14,905 bases of DNA, taken from an uncultured Prevotella sp. (lineage in GTDB: Bacteria; Bacteroidota; Bacteroidia; Bacteroidales; Bacteroidaceae). The notes below the pieces were generated by a model. The model saw only the letters and a list, made by a program, of their open reading frames with translations. It was not told the origin of the DNA and ran no database searches. The stretch spans positions 1 to 14,905 of the forward strand of contig CAJKQX010000062.1 of NCBI GenBank assembly GCA_905202125.1, written 5' to 3'. The number at the start of each line of letters is the position of its first letter. Within the stretch, counting starts at the first letter, position 1. The position numbers were made by a program, and so were the translations under genes. Below, in pieces: positions 6,421 through 14,787 of the stretch.

Positions 6421-7335
6421 TCATTGCAAATATCGTCCCTGAAAAGCACCCATGTCGTTCATATATTTTATCAGACGGTTGGTGAATTCATAATTCTTCA
6501 AATCCCATTTCGGTGCAATAAGCAACTCTTTGGGCGACTGGCTGACAAATCGTTCAAGTATGATATTCTTGTCAAGATGTTGGATATATTCGCTAATCAC
6601 CTCAATATATTCGTCGACACTGTATAAATGGAATTTGCTTTTTTCGTATTCCGATGCCAGTCTCGTGCCTCTTATTACCTGCAGTTGGTGTATTTTCAGA
6701 ATATCAAGCTCCATATCCGATATCATGGATGCCTGTCTTATGCTTTCGTTTTTGTCTTCACCCGGCAAACCTATTATGATGTGCCCGCCTGTGAGGATGC
6801 CTCTTTTTTTTGTTTTTCTCACGGCGTTCAGGCTGCACTCGAATGTATGTCCGCGGTTGATGTATTTGAGAGTGGCATCGTTCGCACTCTCTATTCCATA
6901 TTCCACGATGGTGAAGTATTTTTCGTTCAGTTCGGCAATATAGTCGAGCACACGGTCCTCTACACAGTCGGGACGCGTACCAATTACTATCCCGACGACA
7001 TCATCCACCGCAAGAGCCTCTTCGTATTTACTCTTCAGTTCGTCTATCGAGCCGTAAGTATTGGTAAAAGCCTGAAAATATGCCAGATATTTCATGTCCG
7101 GATATTTCCTTGCGAAAAACCGTTTGCCGTCTTCTATTTGCTCTTTTATACTACGGCAGCGGTTGCAGTATGCCGGATTGAACGTGCGGTTGTCGCAATA
7201 GATACAACCCCCGTGAGAGATGTCGCCATTGCGGTTGGGACATGTGAATCCCGCATCGACAGATATTTTCTGTACGCGAAAGGGAAATTGCTTTCTTATC
7301 CAGCTGCCAAAATCGTTGTATGGTATCTCTGTCAT
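6421..7335 (-). CDS. Radical SAM protein, YhcC/TIGR01212 family
   Basis: The 304-residue protein carries the cluster cysteines C32, C44 and C47 in TCPNRNG...GGCIYC, the long first spacing being characteristic of the YhcC/TIGR01212 family rather than the usual CxxxCxxC. A further pair, C57 and C60, follows. Downstream the SAM-binding strands include IVIGTRPDCV, YGIESANDATL and GGHIIIGLPGE. The family resembles the Elp3/MiaB-like radical SAM proteins; the substrate is not established. Its length is near the family norm, so it is complete. It is transcribed divergently from the dipeptidyl peptidase gene and convergently with the GldB-like gene, so it is a single-gene unit. Confidence 0.9.
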   Translation of the reverse strand: MTEIPYNDFGSWIRKQFPFRVQKISVDAGFTCPNRNGDISHGGCIYCDNRTFNPAYCNRCRSIKEQIEDGKRFFARKYPDMKYLAYFQAFTNTYGSIDELKSKYEEALAVDDVVGIVIGTRPDCVEDRVLDYIAELNEKYFTIVEYGIESANDATLKYINRGHTFECSLNAVRKTKKRGILTGGHIIIGLPGEDKNESIRQASMISDMELDILKIHQLQVIRGTRLASEYEKSKFHLYSVDEYIEVISEYIQHLDKNIILERFVSQSPKELLIAPKWDLKNYEFTNRLIKYMNDMGAFQGRYLQ

Positions 7336-7366
7336 TAAATATCCTTATATTTAATTATGTGTTGTG

Positions 7367-7374
7367 CAAAAATA
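7367..7374 (-). promoter_or_regulatory. Promoter -7 box of the radical SAM gene
   Basis: On the minus strand TATTTTTG followed by CAC lies 31 bases before the start codon at 7335. It is part of an inverted repeat, TGTGCAAA (7363-7370) with TTTGCACA (7392-7399), shared with the divergent promoter. Confidence 0.6.
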
Positions 7375-7387
7375 CAGAAAAAAATCC

Positions 7388-7395
7388 TATCTTTG
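7388..7395 (+). promoter_or_regulatory. Promoter -7 box of the dipeptidyl peptidase gene
   Basis: TATCTTTG followed by CAC fits the Bacteroidota -7 box. Transcription would begin near 7400, downstream of the ATG at 7357, which argues that the peptidase starts at 7423. Confidence 0.7.
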
Positions 7396-7422
7396 CACAT
7401 ATTTATTTTGAAAGATAAGGTA

Positions 7423-9630
7423 ATGAATAGTTTATTGGTAATTTGTGCAACATTATTTATGAGTGTTACAAACGTGCTTGCTGCCGAGAATATCACTTTG
7501 AAGGATATCACAAGTGGAAAATTCTCAGCCAAGACAATCAGCGGCATCGACCCCATCGAGGGTACCGATATGTTTGCCCGCATCAGTGATGACCGCAAAC
7601 AGATACAGCGATGCTCTTTTCGTACTGGAAAGAAAATCGACGTATTGTTTGATGTCGACAACACTATGGGGGAGAAGATCGACGGGTTTGATGGGTACAT
7701 AATGTCTCCCGACGGAACCCGCATGCTCATCCAGACCAAAACCGAGCGCATCTATCGCCGTTCGTTCAAGGCTGTTTATTATATTTATACGGTGGCCAGC
7801 CGTAAATTGCAACGTCTCTCGGATGGCGGTCCGCAGCAGGTGCCGGTCTGGTCGCCCGACGGCAAGCAGGTGGCATTCGTCCGTGACAACAATGTCCATC
7901 TTGTGAAATTGCTGTATGACAATGCCGAAAGCCAAGTCACCAAAGACGGTAAGCAAAACGAGATAATCAATGGTATTCCCGATTGGGTCAACGAGGAGGA
8001 GTTCGGACTCTCCCGTTCGTTGGTTTTCAATGCCGATGGCTCGATGATTTGTTGGGTCAAATACGACGAGTCTAAAGTCAAGACCTATTCATTGCAGTAT
8101 TTCAGAGGAGCGGCTCCCGATATGAGAGAGTATGAGTATTATCCCGGACTTTATTCGTACAAATACCCCAAAGCCGGTCAAGACAATTCGGTGGTGAGTG
8201 TATGGAGTTACGAGATCAAGACCCATAAGACCCGCAAGCTTGATGTACCTTTGCAGGCCGACAGCTATGTACCGCGTATCAAGATGACGGCCGATCCGTC
8301 CAAGATAATCGTCTACACCATGAATCGCCATCAAGACGAACTGTGTCTTTATGGTGTCAACCCGAGCAGCACCGTTTCACAACTCTTGATAAAAGAGAGT
8401 GTGCCAAAATATGTGAAAGAAGAGGCTGTCGGAAATATCCTTATAGGAAAGAACACGATACTGTTGCCGAGCGATCGCGACGGATTCATGCGTCTATATC
8501 TTTACGACATCAACGGACGACTCCTGCGCACCATTGGCGATGCACAATCCGATGTTACTGACATTTACGGCATCAATGAAGCCACGGGCGATGTTTATTA
8601 CCAGTCGGCAGCTATCAGTGCACACGATCGCCAGATATATGTAGCGCATAAAAACGGAAAAGTACAGCGTCTGACCGATAGCAAAGGATGGAACACGGCG
8701 GTATTCTCTTCCGACCACAAATATTTCATAAACACATGGAGCGATTACAATACCCCGTTTGTTTACACCGTGCGCGACAATAATGGCAAGGTATTGACAA
8801 CACTTCTCGATAATGCCGAACTGAAACAGAGGGTGGCACAGTATGGTTTCACTCCCAAAGAGATATTCTCGTTTACCACCTCCGAAGGCGTCAAGCTAGA
8901 TGGATGGATGGTCAAGCCGGCCGATTTCAGCGAGTCAAAGAAATATCCAGTCATCATGTTTCAGTATAGCGGACCGGGCAGTCAGCAAGTTGTCGATTCG
9001 TGGAATGCCGGTTCAATGGGGCAGGGCGGAGCCTTCGACTATTATCTCGCATCCAAAGGATTCATCGTGGTATGCGTTGATGGCCGTGGCACGGGTGGTC
9101 GCGGAGCCGAATTCGAGAAATGCACCTATCTGCGCATTGGCGACCTCGAGTCGAAAGATCAGGTTGAGACGGCACTTTATCTCGGTTCTTTGCCCTATGT
9201 CGATAAAAACAATATCGGTATCTGGGGATGGAGCTACGGCGGATTCAATACCTTGATGAGTATGAGCGAGGGACGCCCCGTGTTCAAGGCCGGAGTGGCC
9301 GTTGCCGCACCGACAAATTGGAAATACTACGACTCGATTTACACCGAGCGCTACATGCGTACGCCCAACGAGAATCCAGAAGGCTATGCCGTCAATCCGA
9401 TAGCACGTGTGGACAAACAGCACGGCGCGTTGCTACTCTGTCATGGTATGGCCGATGATAATGTGCATCCGCAAAATGTGTTCGAATACTCTGAAGCTTT
9501 GGTTCAGGCGGATAAAGATTTCAAAGAGAATTTCTATACCAACCGCAATCACAGCATATACGGAGGCAATACCCGCAATCACTTGATGCGACAGATATCC
9601 ACATTCTTTATCGAACATCTGACGAAATGA
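7423..9630 (+). CDS. Dipeptidyl peptidase IV, S9B family, secreted
   Basis: The 735-residue serine peptidase should remove N-terminal dipeptides, usually X-Pro, from peptides in the periplasm. A signal peptide covers about residues 1-20 (hydrophobic, ending VLAAE). The beta-propeller occupies roughly 50-480 and contains the DWVNEEEFG segment (187-195), whose glutamates hold the substrate N-terminus in DPP IV. The C-terminal alpha/beta hydrolase domain carries the triad S604 (GWSYGG), D678 (GMADDNVH) and H710 (NRNHSIYGG). The D-to-H spacing of 32 equals that of human DPP IV. An upstream ATG at 7357 is in frame, but the -7 box and the signal peptide place the start at 7423. A strong terminator follows, so it is probably monocistronic. 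Confidence 0.95.
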   Translation: MNSLLVICATLFMSVTNVLAAENITLKDITSGKFSAKTISGIDPIEGTDMFARISDDRKQIQRCSFRTGKKIDVLFDVDNTMGEKIDGFDGYIMSPDGTRMLIQTKTERIYRRSFKAVYYIYTVASRKLQRLSDGGPQQVPVWSPDGKQVAFVRDNNVHLVKLLYDNAESQVTKDGKQNEIINGIPDWVNEEEFGLSRSLVFNADGSMICWVKYDESKVKTYSLQYFRGAAPDMREYEYYPGLYSYKYPKAGQDNSVVSVWSYEIKTHKTRKLDVPLQADSYVPRIKMTADPSKIIVYTMNRHQDELCLYGVNPSSTVSQLLIKESVPKYVKEEAVGNILIGKNTILLPSDRDGFMRLYLYDINGRLLRTIGDAQSDVTDIYGINEATGDVYYQSAAISAHDRQIYVAHKNGKVQRLTDSKGWNTAVFSSDHKYFINTWSDYNTPFVYTVRDNNGKVLTTLLDNAELKQRVAQYGFTPKEIFSFTTSEGVKLDGWMVKPADFSESKKYPVIMFQYSGPGSQQVVDSWNAGSMGQGGAFDYYLASKGFIVVCVDGRGTGGRGAEFEKCTYLRIGDLESKDQVETALYLGSLPYVDKNNIGIWGWSYGGFNTLMSMSEGRPVFKAGVAVAAPTNWKYYDSIYTERYMRTPNENPEGYAVNPIARVDKQHGALLLCHGMADDNVHPQNVFEYSEALVQADKDFKENFYTNRNHSIYGGNTRNHLMRQISTFFIEHLTK

Positions 9631-9667
9631 CCGTTTGTCTGAAATTACGGTCTCAGGAATTTTATAT

Positions 9668-9714
9668 AATGGTGGCGGGTCATGTACAATAATTGCGACT
9701 CGCCACCATTTTTT
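9668..9714 (+). terminator. Rho-independent terminator after the dipeptidyl peptidase gene
   Basis: AATGGTGGCGGGTC (9668-9681) pairs with GACTCGCCACCATT (9697-9710), 14 positions with one G-U pair, followed by a T run. A smaller hairpin (GACCGT/ACGGTC) overlaps the stop codon just before it. Confidence 0.88.
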
Positions 9715-9751
9715 CTGTTTTTATCAACAATAGTCTTATAAACCGATAATA

Positions 9752-10351
9752 ATGATTTACAATTTTATTAAAGAAAAATTTCCTTTCGATATACATGCCG
9801 CTCCGTGGAAGATCACGACAAGTCTGCCTCAGCTCATCGAGGCAATGCTGCCGACGCTTGGCGATGACTATAATATCAAAAACGGTGTCGCGATTCATAG
9901 TACCGCCACCTTGGGGCATGATGTCACGATAAAGGCTCCGGCCATCATCGGACCACACTGTTTCGTCGGTACTCATTCTTATCTGCGCGGAGGCGTATAT
10001 CTGGCCGAAGGCTCCAAAGTGGGTATCGGTTGCGAGATAAAACAAAGTATCATAATGAATCGTAGTGCCGTGGCACATTTCAATTTCATCGGCGATAGCA
10101 TCATAGGATGTGATGTGAACTTTGAGGCCGGTTCGATCACGGCCAACCATTATAATGAACGCAAAGACAAAAACATCGTTGTCACTTATCAAGGACAAAG
10201 GATATCAACCTGTGTGGACAAGTTTGGAGCTTTGGTGGGCGATGGATGCCGAATAGGAGCTAACGCCGTGACCTCGCCTGGTACACTCTTGCCTCCGGAT
10301 TCTATTGTCGGACGGTTGCAGCTGATAGAGCAAAATCCTCAATCTGATTGA
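9752..10351 (+). CDS. GlmU-like left-handed beta-helix acyltransferase (LpxA superfamily)
   Basis: The 199-residue protein has a short N-terminal part (about 1-45) and then hexapeptide repeats forming a left-handed beta-helix. The stretch AHFNFIGDSIIG (108-119) followed by VNFEAGSITANH matches the acetyltransferase domain of GlmU, where the equivalent histidine (here H109) is catalytic and the GAGTIT-like segment forms part of the active site. The uridyltransferase domain of GlmU is absent. It probably transfers an acetyl or other acyl group to a sugar phosphate or nucleotide sugar, but the substrate cannot be read from the sequence. It lies behind the peptidase terminator with no clear promoter box of its own, and 140 bp separate it from the next gene. 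Confidence 0.8.
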   Translation: MIYNFIKEKFPFDIHAAPWKITTSLPQLIEAMLPTLGDDYNIKNGVAIHSTATLGHDVTIKAPAIIGPHCFVGTHSYLRGGVYLAEGSKVGIGCEIKQSIIMNRSAVAHFNFIGDSIIGCDVNFEAGSITANHYNERKDKNIVVTYQGQRISTCVDKFGALVGDGCRIGANAVTSPGTLLPPDSIVGRLQLIEQNPQSD

Positions 10352-10491
10352 GCCATTTTGCGATATCACATTGTAATTCATGACGAAAGGTCTGCATCAT
10401 TTAGCTTCTTTATCAGATATTCCGGTATGTCACATCTTTCATAATAAACACAATAAGACAATAAAAAGCAAAAAGTAGCGTTGTTCTTTAT

Positions 10492-11976
10492 ATGAAATCA
10501 AGAATATTATTTTATATATTGACAATTTTCGTGGCGCTTGCCATTTCCTCTTGTGACGATGAAGATTCTTTTACTGTTTCACCGTCCAATATCCTCACAT
10601 TCTCCGTTGATACGGTAAGACTCGACACTGTTTTCTCCACCGTGCCATCATCCACACGTTCGTTTTGGGTGTATAATAAGTCGGGCGATGGTCTGCGATG
10701 CAACTCTGTGCGGCTTGAGCATGGTAATCAGAACGGATTCCGAGTGAACGTAGACGGAGTGTATCTCAGTCCTACCTCCGGATATCAGGTCAACGATATC
10801 GAAATAAGAAACAAAGACAGCATACGCGTTTTTGTGGAACTCACGTCGCCAACCAACAACAACGGCTCCCCTCGTAAGATAGAAGATAATCTGGTGTTTG
10901 CTCTCGAGAGTGGAGTGCAACAGAAAGTCAATCTCAATGCCTATTCGTGGGATGCCGACCTTATGCGTAATGTCCGGATCTATGAAGATGCAACCATCGG
11001 CAACACCTCAAAACCCATTGTGATATATGGAGGACTGACTGTTGCCGAAAATGCGACACTCACCGTTGCTCCAGGCACCACTCTCTATTTTCATGGCGAT
11101 GCGGGCATAGATGTGCAAGGACGGTTGGTTTGTGCCGGAACTGCCGAGAATAATGTCGTGCTGAGAGGCGACCGGCTCGACCTTATGTTCGACTATCTGC
11201 CCTACGACAATGTGAGCGGACAATGGCAGGGCTTGCGCTTCCATGAGACATCATATGATAATCGCATCAGTTACACAGATATTCACAGTACCTTCGATGG
11301 TGTCGTAGTAGACTCGTCGGATGTTTCCAAACCTACATTGACATTGGAGTACAGCTCGATATACAATTGTCAGGGCACGGCCTTGTCTGTGACCAATTCC
11401 AATGTCGAACTGCGTAACACTCTATTGGCCAACACACTGAACGACTGTCTGTATGTTGATGGCGGCATCGTGAACATGAACAATTGCACTCTCGCCCAGT
11501 TTTATCCCTTTGATGCAAACCGTGGAGTAGCTCTGCGATTCAGTTCTTTGAAATATCCGTTACACCAATTGACATGCCGAAACTCCCTTATCACCGGATA
11601 TTCCCAGGACGAACTGTCGGCCGTGCATGAGGACGTGGAGGGCAATATCTTCAATTTCGATTTCAGCAACTCCATTATCCGTACCCCGAAAATCATGACA
11701 GACGACAGTCTGCATTTCGTTAATGTGGTGTATGAGGAATACACCGATACTGTGAAGGCCGGTGCAAAGCATTTCCGTAAGATCGACATTGACAATCAGA
11801 GATATGATTTCAGTCTCGATAGCATATCGCCGGCAATAGACAAAGCTGATGTGCTCACGGCCGAGCCGCTGGATATCACAGGCTCACGGCGCGACGATGC
11901 CCCCGACATAGGTGCCTATGAATACAAAAAGGAGGCTATGGTGCCGACAAAGAATAGAAAAATCCATCGATTATGA
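10492..11976 (+). CDS. Surface-type lipoprotein with right-handed beta-helix
   Basis: The 494-residue protein has a lipoprotein signal: hydrophobic residues 5-18 and cysteine C21 in AISSCDDEDS. The acidic residues directly after the cysteine resemble the lipoprotein export signal that sends lipoproteins to the cell surface in Bacteroidota. The middle (about 170-390) contains repeated short strands with asparagine turns, such as LTVAENATLTVAPGTTLYF and IVNMNNCTLAQF, typical of a right-handed parallel beta-helix. The end SPAIDKAD...DITGSRRDDAPDIGAYEY is the hallmark tail of the pectate-lyase-like/choice-of-anchor Q group. No catalytic residues are recognised, so binding to a polysaccharide or an adhesive role are guesses. 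It overlaps the cytidine deaminase gene by 4 bp. A weak -7-like TAGCGTTG lies at 10476. Confidence 0.8.
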   Translation: MKSRILFYILTIFVALAISSCDDEDSFTVSPSNILTFSVDTVRLDTVFSTVPSSTRSFWVYNKSGDGLRCNSVRLEHGNQNGFRVNVDGVYLSPTSGYQVNDIEIRNKDSIRVFVELTSPTNNNGSPRKIEDNLVFALESGVQQKVNLNAYSWDADLMRNVRIYEDATIGNTSKPIVIYGGLTVAENATLTVAPGTTLYFHGDAGIDVQGRLVCAGTAENNVVLRGDRLDLMFDYLPYDNVSGQWQGLRFHETSYDNRISYTDIHSTFDGVVVDSSDVSKPTLTLEYSSIYNCQGTALSVTNSNVELRNTLLANTLNDCLYVDGGIVNMNNCTLAQFYPFDANRGVALRFSSLKYPLHQLTCRNSLITGYSQDELSAVHEDVEGNIFNFDFSNSIIRTPKIMTDDSLHFVNVVYEEYTDTVKAGAKHFRKIDIDNQRYDFSLDSISPAIDKADVLTAEPLDITGSRRDDAPDIGAYEYKKEAMVPTKNRKIHRL

Positions 11977-12458
11977 AAGAGATTAATATCAACATCCGGA
12001 TGATGTTTTGCGTTCTCGAGGAACTTCCCGAACAGGATCGAGAACTTATAGCCATCGCAAAGAAGGCCACCGCGAATGCTTACGCCGAGTACAGCCATTT
12101 TCATGTAGGAGCCGCTCTTAGACTTGCCAATGGCCACGTCGTGACCGGGGCCAATCAGGAGAATGCCGCTTATCCCTCGGGATTATGTGCCGAGCGGTCA
12201 GCCATATTTGCCGCCCAATCTCAATATCCCGAACAGGCTGTTGACACCCTTGCCATCGCCGCATGTAATAATGACGGTTTCCTGGCCGAGCCGATAACCC
12301 CTTGCGGAGCCTGCCGACAGGTGATTCTCGGTATTGAGGACAGATACAAGAGGCCCATCCGGATATTGCTCTATGGTACCAACGGAGTGTATTGCATCGA
12401 CAGCATCAAAGATCTCATGCCTTTGGCTTTTGTCGATTCGTCAATGCACAACGAGTAG
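11973..12458 (+). CDS. cdd: Cytidine deaminase
   Basis: The 161-residue enzyme should hydrolyse cytidine and deoxycytidine to uridine and deoxyuridine in pyrimidine salvage. The zinc site is complete: C72 and the proton-shuttling E74 in CAERSAI, then C111 and C114 in PCGACRQ. The substrate-binding start AYAEYSHFHVGAAL (37-49) is also present. Its length fits homotetrameric bacterial enzymes, with about 15 extra N-terminal residues; M10 or M11 are later possible starts, but the ATGA overlap with the lipoprotein gene favours 11973 and translational coupling. No functional link between the two genes is evident. Confidence 0.95.
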   Translation: MKEININIRMMFCVLEELPEQDRELIAIAKKATANAYAEYSHFHVGAALRLANGHVVTGANQENAAYPSGLCAERSAIFAAQSQYPEQAVDTLAIAACNNDGFLAEPITPCGACRQVILGIEDRYKRPIRILLYGTNGVYCIDSIKDLMPLAFVDSSMHNE

Positions 12459-12528
12459 AAATTATCAATAAAAAACGCCATAAAGTGCGATTTTCATTAT
12501 TGCTCTTTCTTGAATACTTTTTTTTTCG

Positions 12529-12536
12529 TACATTTG
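12529..12536 (+). promoter_or_regulatory. Promoter -7 box of the biotin-enzyme operon
   Basis: TACATTTG followed by CA fits the Bacteroidota -7 box; TTTC at 12506-12509 lies 19 bases upstream as a possible -33 element. The leader to the ATG at 12575 would be about 30 bases. Confidence 0.65.
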
Positions 12537-12574
12537 CATTCCGCTTGAAATGAAGAGAAATACAATAAAATATT

Positions 12575-14128
12575 ATGAGTAAACAATTAGAAAAAATCAA
12601 GGAGTTGGTCGCCAAACGCGAGAAAGCTCGTCTTGGAGGTGGCGAAGCTGCGATAGAAAAGCAGCATGCGCGTGGAAAATATACAGCCCGTGAACGCATC
12701 GACATGCTCGTGGACGAAGGATCGTTCGAGGAATATGATATGTTCAAAATGCATCGTTGCCACAATTTCGGCATGGAGAAAAAGCAGTATCTCGGTGATG
12801 GAGTTGTTGCAGGTTCTGCCACAATAGATGGCAGACTGGTGTATGTCTACGCTCAGGATTTCACTGTCAATGGTGGTTCGCTGTCTGAAACCATGTCGCA
12901 GAAAATCTGCAAGGTGATGGATATGGCCATGACAATGGGTGCTCCTGTGATATGTATGAACGACTCGGGTGGTGCCCGCATTCAGGAAGGTATCTGCGCT
13001 CTTGCCGGATATGGTGAGATATTCGAGAGAAATATTCTTGCCAGCGGCGTGATTCCGCAGATTTCGGGTATCTTCGGTCCTTGTGCCGGTGGTGCCGTTT
13101 ATTCTCCGGCATTGACCGATTTCATCCTTATGATGGAGAACACTTCGTATATGTTCCTTACCGGTCCGAAGGTTGTGAAGACCGTAACGGGCGAGGACAT
13201 CGATTCCGAGCATCTTGGTGGCGCCTCTGTTCATGCCACAAAGAGTGGTGTGACCCATTTCACTGCAAAGACTGAGGAGGAAGCTATGACTCTCATCAAG
13301 ACCTTGCTCAGCTATATTCCTTCCAATAATACAGAGGAAGCTCCGCGCATTGAGTGCACCGATCCTATCGACCGTATGGAGGATTCGCTCAATGACATCC
13401 TGCCCGACAACCCCAACATGGCATACGATATGTACAAGGTCATCAGCGCGATAACTGACAATGGCGAGTTCTTCGAGGTACAAGCCAAGTTCGCCAAGAA
13501 CATCATCGTAGGCTTTGCTCGTTTCAACGGTCAGAGCGTAGGTATTGTTGCCAACCAGCCCGCATGTTACGCCGGCGTACTCGATGTGAATGCCAGCCGC
13601 AAGGCTGCTCGCTTCGTACGTTTCTGCGATGCGTTCAACATTCCTATCGTTTCGCTTGTCGATGTGCCGGGATTCCTTCCGGGAACAGGTCAGGAGTACA
13701 ATGCAGTCATCCTGCACGGAGCTCAGTTGCTCTATGCTTACGGTGAGGCCACTGTGCCAAAGATTACTGTCACCCTGCGCAAGAGCTACGGTGGAAGCCA
13801 TATCGTGATGGGATGCAAGCAGCTGCGTGCCGATCTCAATTTTGCATGGCCTACATCCGAGATTGCCGTAATGGGTGCCAGTGGTGCCGTTGCAGTGCTC
13901 TGTGCCAAAGAGGCCAAGACCAAAGAAGATCCCAAAGCATTCCTTGCCGAGAAAGAAGACGAATACACCGAGATGTTTGCCAATCCATATCAAGCCGCTC
14001 AGTACGGTTACATCGATGATGTGATCGAACCGCGCAACACTCGTTTCCGCATCTGTCGCGGACTGGCTCAACTTGCCACCAAGCGCCAGACCTTGCCTGC
14101 TAAGAAACATGGATGTATGCCAATGTAA
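12575..14128 (+). CDS. mmdA: Biotin-dependent carboxyltransferase: methylmalonyl-CoA decarboxylase alpha / propionyl-CoA carboxylase beta
   Basis: The 517-residue protein is a full-length acyl-CoA carboxyltransferase. The N-half shows the usual start with QHARGKYTARERI (about 30-42), the oxyanion-hole segment NDSGGARIQEG (about 129-139) and FGPCAGGAVYSPAL (about 168-181). The C-half shows the second crotonase-like fold with VDVPGFLPGTGQEY (about 363-376) and SYGGSHIVMG. It moves a carboxyl group between methylmalonyl-CoA or propionyl-CoA and biotin on a carrier protein. Sequence alone does not separate the decarboxylase alpha subunit from the carboxylase beta subunit. Bacteroidales that make propionate from succinate use this enzyme. 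It leads an operon with a 52-residue protein and a biotin carrier and has its own promoter; neither a decarboxylase beta subunit nor a biotin carboxylase is adjacent. Confidence 0.9.
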   Translation: MSKQLEKIKELVAKREKARLGGGEAAIEKQHARGKYTARERIDMLVDEGSFEEYDMFKMHRCHNFGMEKKQYLGDGVVAGSATIDGRLVYVYAQDFTVNGGSLSETMSQKICKVMDMAMTMGAPVICMNDSGGARIQEGICALAGYGEIFERNILASGVIPQISGIFGPCAGGAVYSPALTDFILMMENTSYMFLTGPKVVKTVTGEDIDSEHLGGASVHATKSGVTHFTAKTEEEAMTLIKTLLSYIPSNNTEEAPRIECTDPIDRMEDSLNDILPDNPNMAYDMYKVISAITDNGEFFEVQAKFAKNIIVGFARFNGQSVGIVANQPACYAGVLDVNASRKAARFVRFCDAFNIPIVSLVDVPGFLPGTGQEYNAVILHGAQLLYAYGEATVPKITVTLRKSYGGSHIVMGCKQLRADLNFAWPTSEIAVMGASGAVAVLCAKEAKTKEDPKAFLAEKEDEYTEMFANPYQAAQYGYIDDVIEPRNTRFRICRGLAQLATKRQTLPAKKHGCMPM

Positions 14129-14142
14129 TAAACACGGACAAT

Positions 14143-14301
14143 ATGGAAAAGAATACACAAGCCGCCTATGCGGCAATTGCATTGGCTCTGCATGAATTCA
14201 AAGGTAATAACGTTCATGACAAGGAACCCGGAATAATTACAATCAAACGACGTGACACATTGTGGAACGCTCATATCCTGCAAATGACATCACGTCCATA
14301 A
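14143..14301 (+). CDS. Small OadG/MmdD-tail-like protein (MmdE-like epsilon subunit candidate)
   Basis: This 52-residue open frame starts at ATG 14143, 14 bp after the carboxyltransferase stop, and ends 11 bp before the biotin carrier gene, so it sits like a true operon gene. The sequence AAYAAIALALHEFKG, then NNVHDKEPGIITIKR and LWNAHI, resembles the cytoplasmic C-terminal tail of OadG/MmdD subunits, where an AAIA-type helix precedes VHD and a strand rich in I and T and a tryptophan follows. The N-terminal membrane helix of OadG is absent: the protein has no hydrophobic segment long enough to span a membrane. In Veillonella parvula the methylmalonyl-CoA decarboxylase has a tiny epsilon subunit (MmdE) homologous to the C-terminal part of delta, a direct precedent. 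A role in holding the carboxyltransferase and biotin carrier together is inferred. Confidence 0.65.
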   Translation: MEKNTQAAYAAIALALHEFKGNNVHDKEPGIITIKRRDTLWNAHILQMTSRP

Positions 14302-14312
14302 AACAAGCAAAA

Positions 14313-14741
14313 ATGAAACAGTATAAATATACAATTGATGGCAATAAATACGAAGTGACCATCGGCGAAATCGTAGAAAATATTGTTAAGGTCAATGTCA
14401 ACGGTGTTGACTATGACGTGGAGATGGAGGCTGAACCTGAACCTGAGAAAAAGAAGGTTGTGGTGAAGGCTGCCGCTCAGCCTGAGGCAGAGAACAGCGG
14501 AACAGCAGGAGCAGCCAACGTGAATACAGCCAATGCTCTCAAAGCTCCGCTGCCCGGCGTAATCACCGAAATCAAAGTTGCCGTTGGCGACGAGGTGAAG
14601 AAGGGTGACACAGTGATTGTGCTCGAAGCCATGAAGATGGCCAACAATCTTGAAGCCGAGAAAGACGGAAAAGTCACAGCTATCTGTGTAAAACAGGGAG
14701 AGAACGTCATGGAAGACTCACCGCTCGTTGTTATCGAATAA
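14313..14741 (+). CDS. Biotin carboxyl carrier protein (biotin/lipoyl-binding subunit, MmdC-like)
   Basis: The 142-residue protein carries biotin and shuttles the carboxyl group for the carboxyltransferase two genes upstream. The N-terminal part (about 1-45) starts MKQYKYTIDGNKYEVTIGEI. A linker rich in E, K, A and P follows (about 46-70), as in oxaloacetate and methylmalonyl-CoA decarboxylase gamma subunits. The biotinyl domain (about 75-142) has the motif EAMKM with biotinylated K108. The in-frame ATG at 14262 lies inside the small upstream gene and would add a 17-residue head lacking family features, so 14313 is chosen. It is the last gene of the operon and is followed by a terminator. Confidence 0.93.
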   Translation: MKQYKYTIDGNKYEVTIGEIVENIVKVNVNGVDYDVEMEAEPEPEKKKVVVKAAAQPEAENSGTAGAANVNTANALKAPLPGVITEIKVAVGDEVKKGDTVIVLEAMKMANNLEAEKDGKVTAICVKQGENVMEDSPLVVIE

Positions 14742-14787
14742 GATAAATGCGTGAGGTCTGATAACTTACACATTATATAATTATAGG

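Noticed and set aside
7357..7422. Upstream ATG start for the dipeptidyl peptidase
   Set aside because: It lies upstream of the -7 box at 7388 and would bury the signal peptide behind 22 unrelated residues.
12587..14182. A 531-codon open frame on the minus strand across the whole carboxyltransferase gene
   Set aside because: It is antisense to an unmistakable gene. Its product is rich in His, Cys, Arg and Thr, with no recognisable domain, and the frame is explained by the codon bias of the real gene.
14262..14312. Upstream ATG start for the biotin carrier protein
   Set aside because: It lies inside the small upstream gene in another frame and adds residues without family similarity; ATG at 14313 gives the usual N-terminus.
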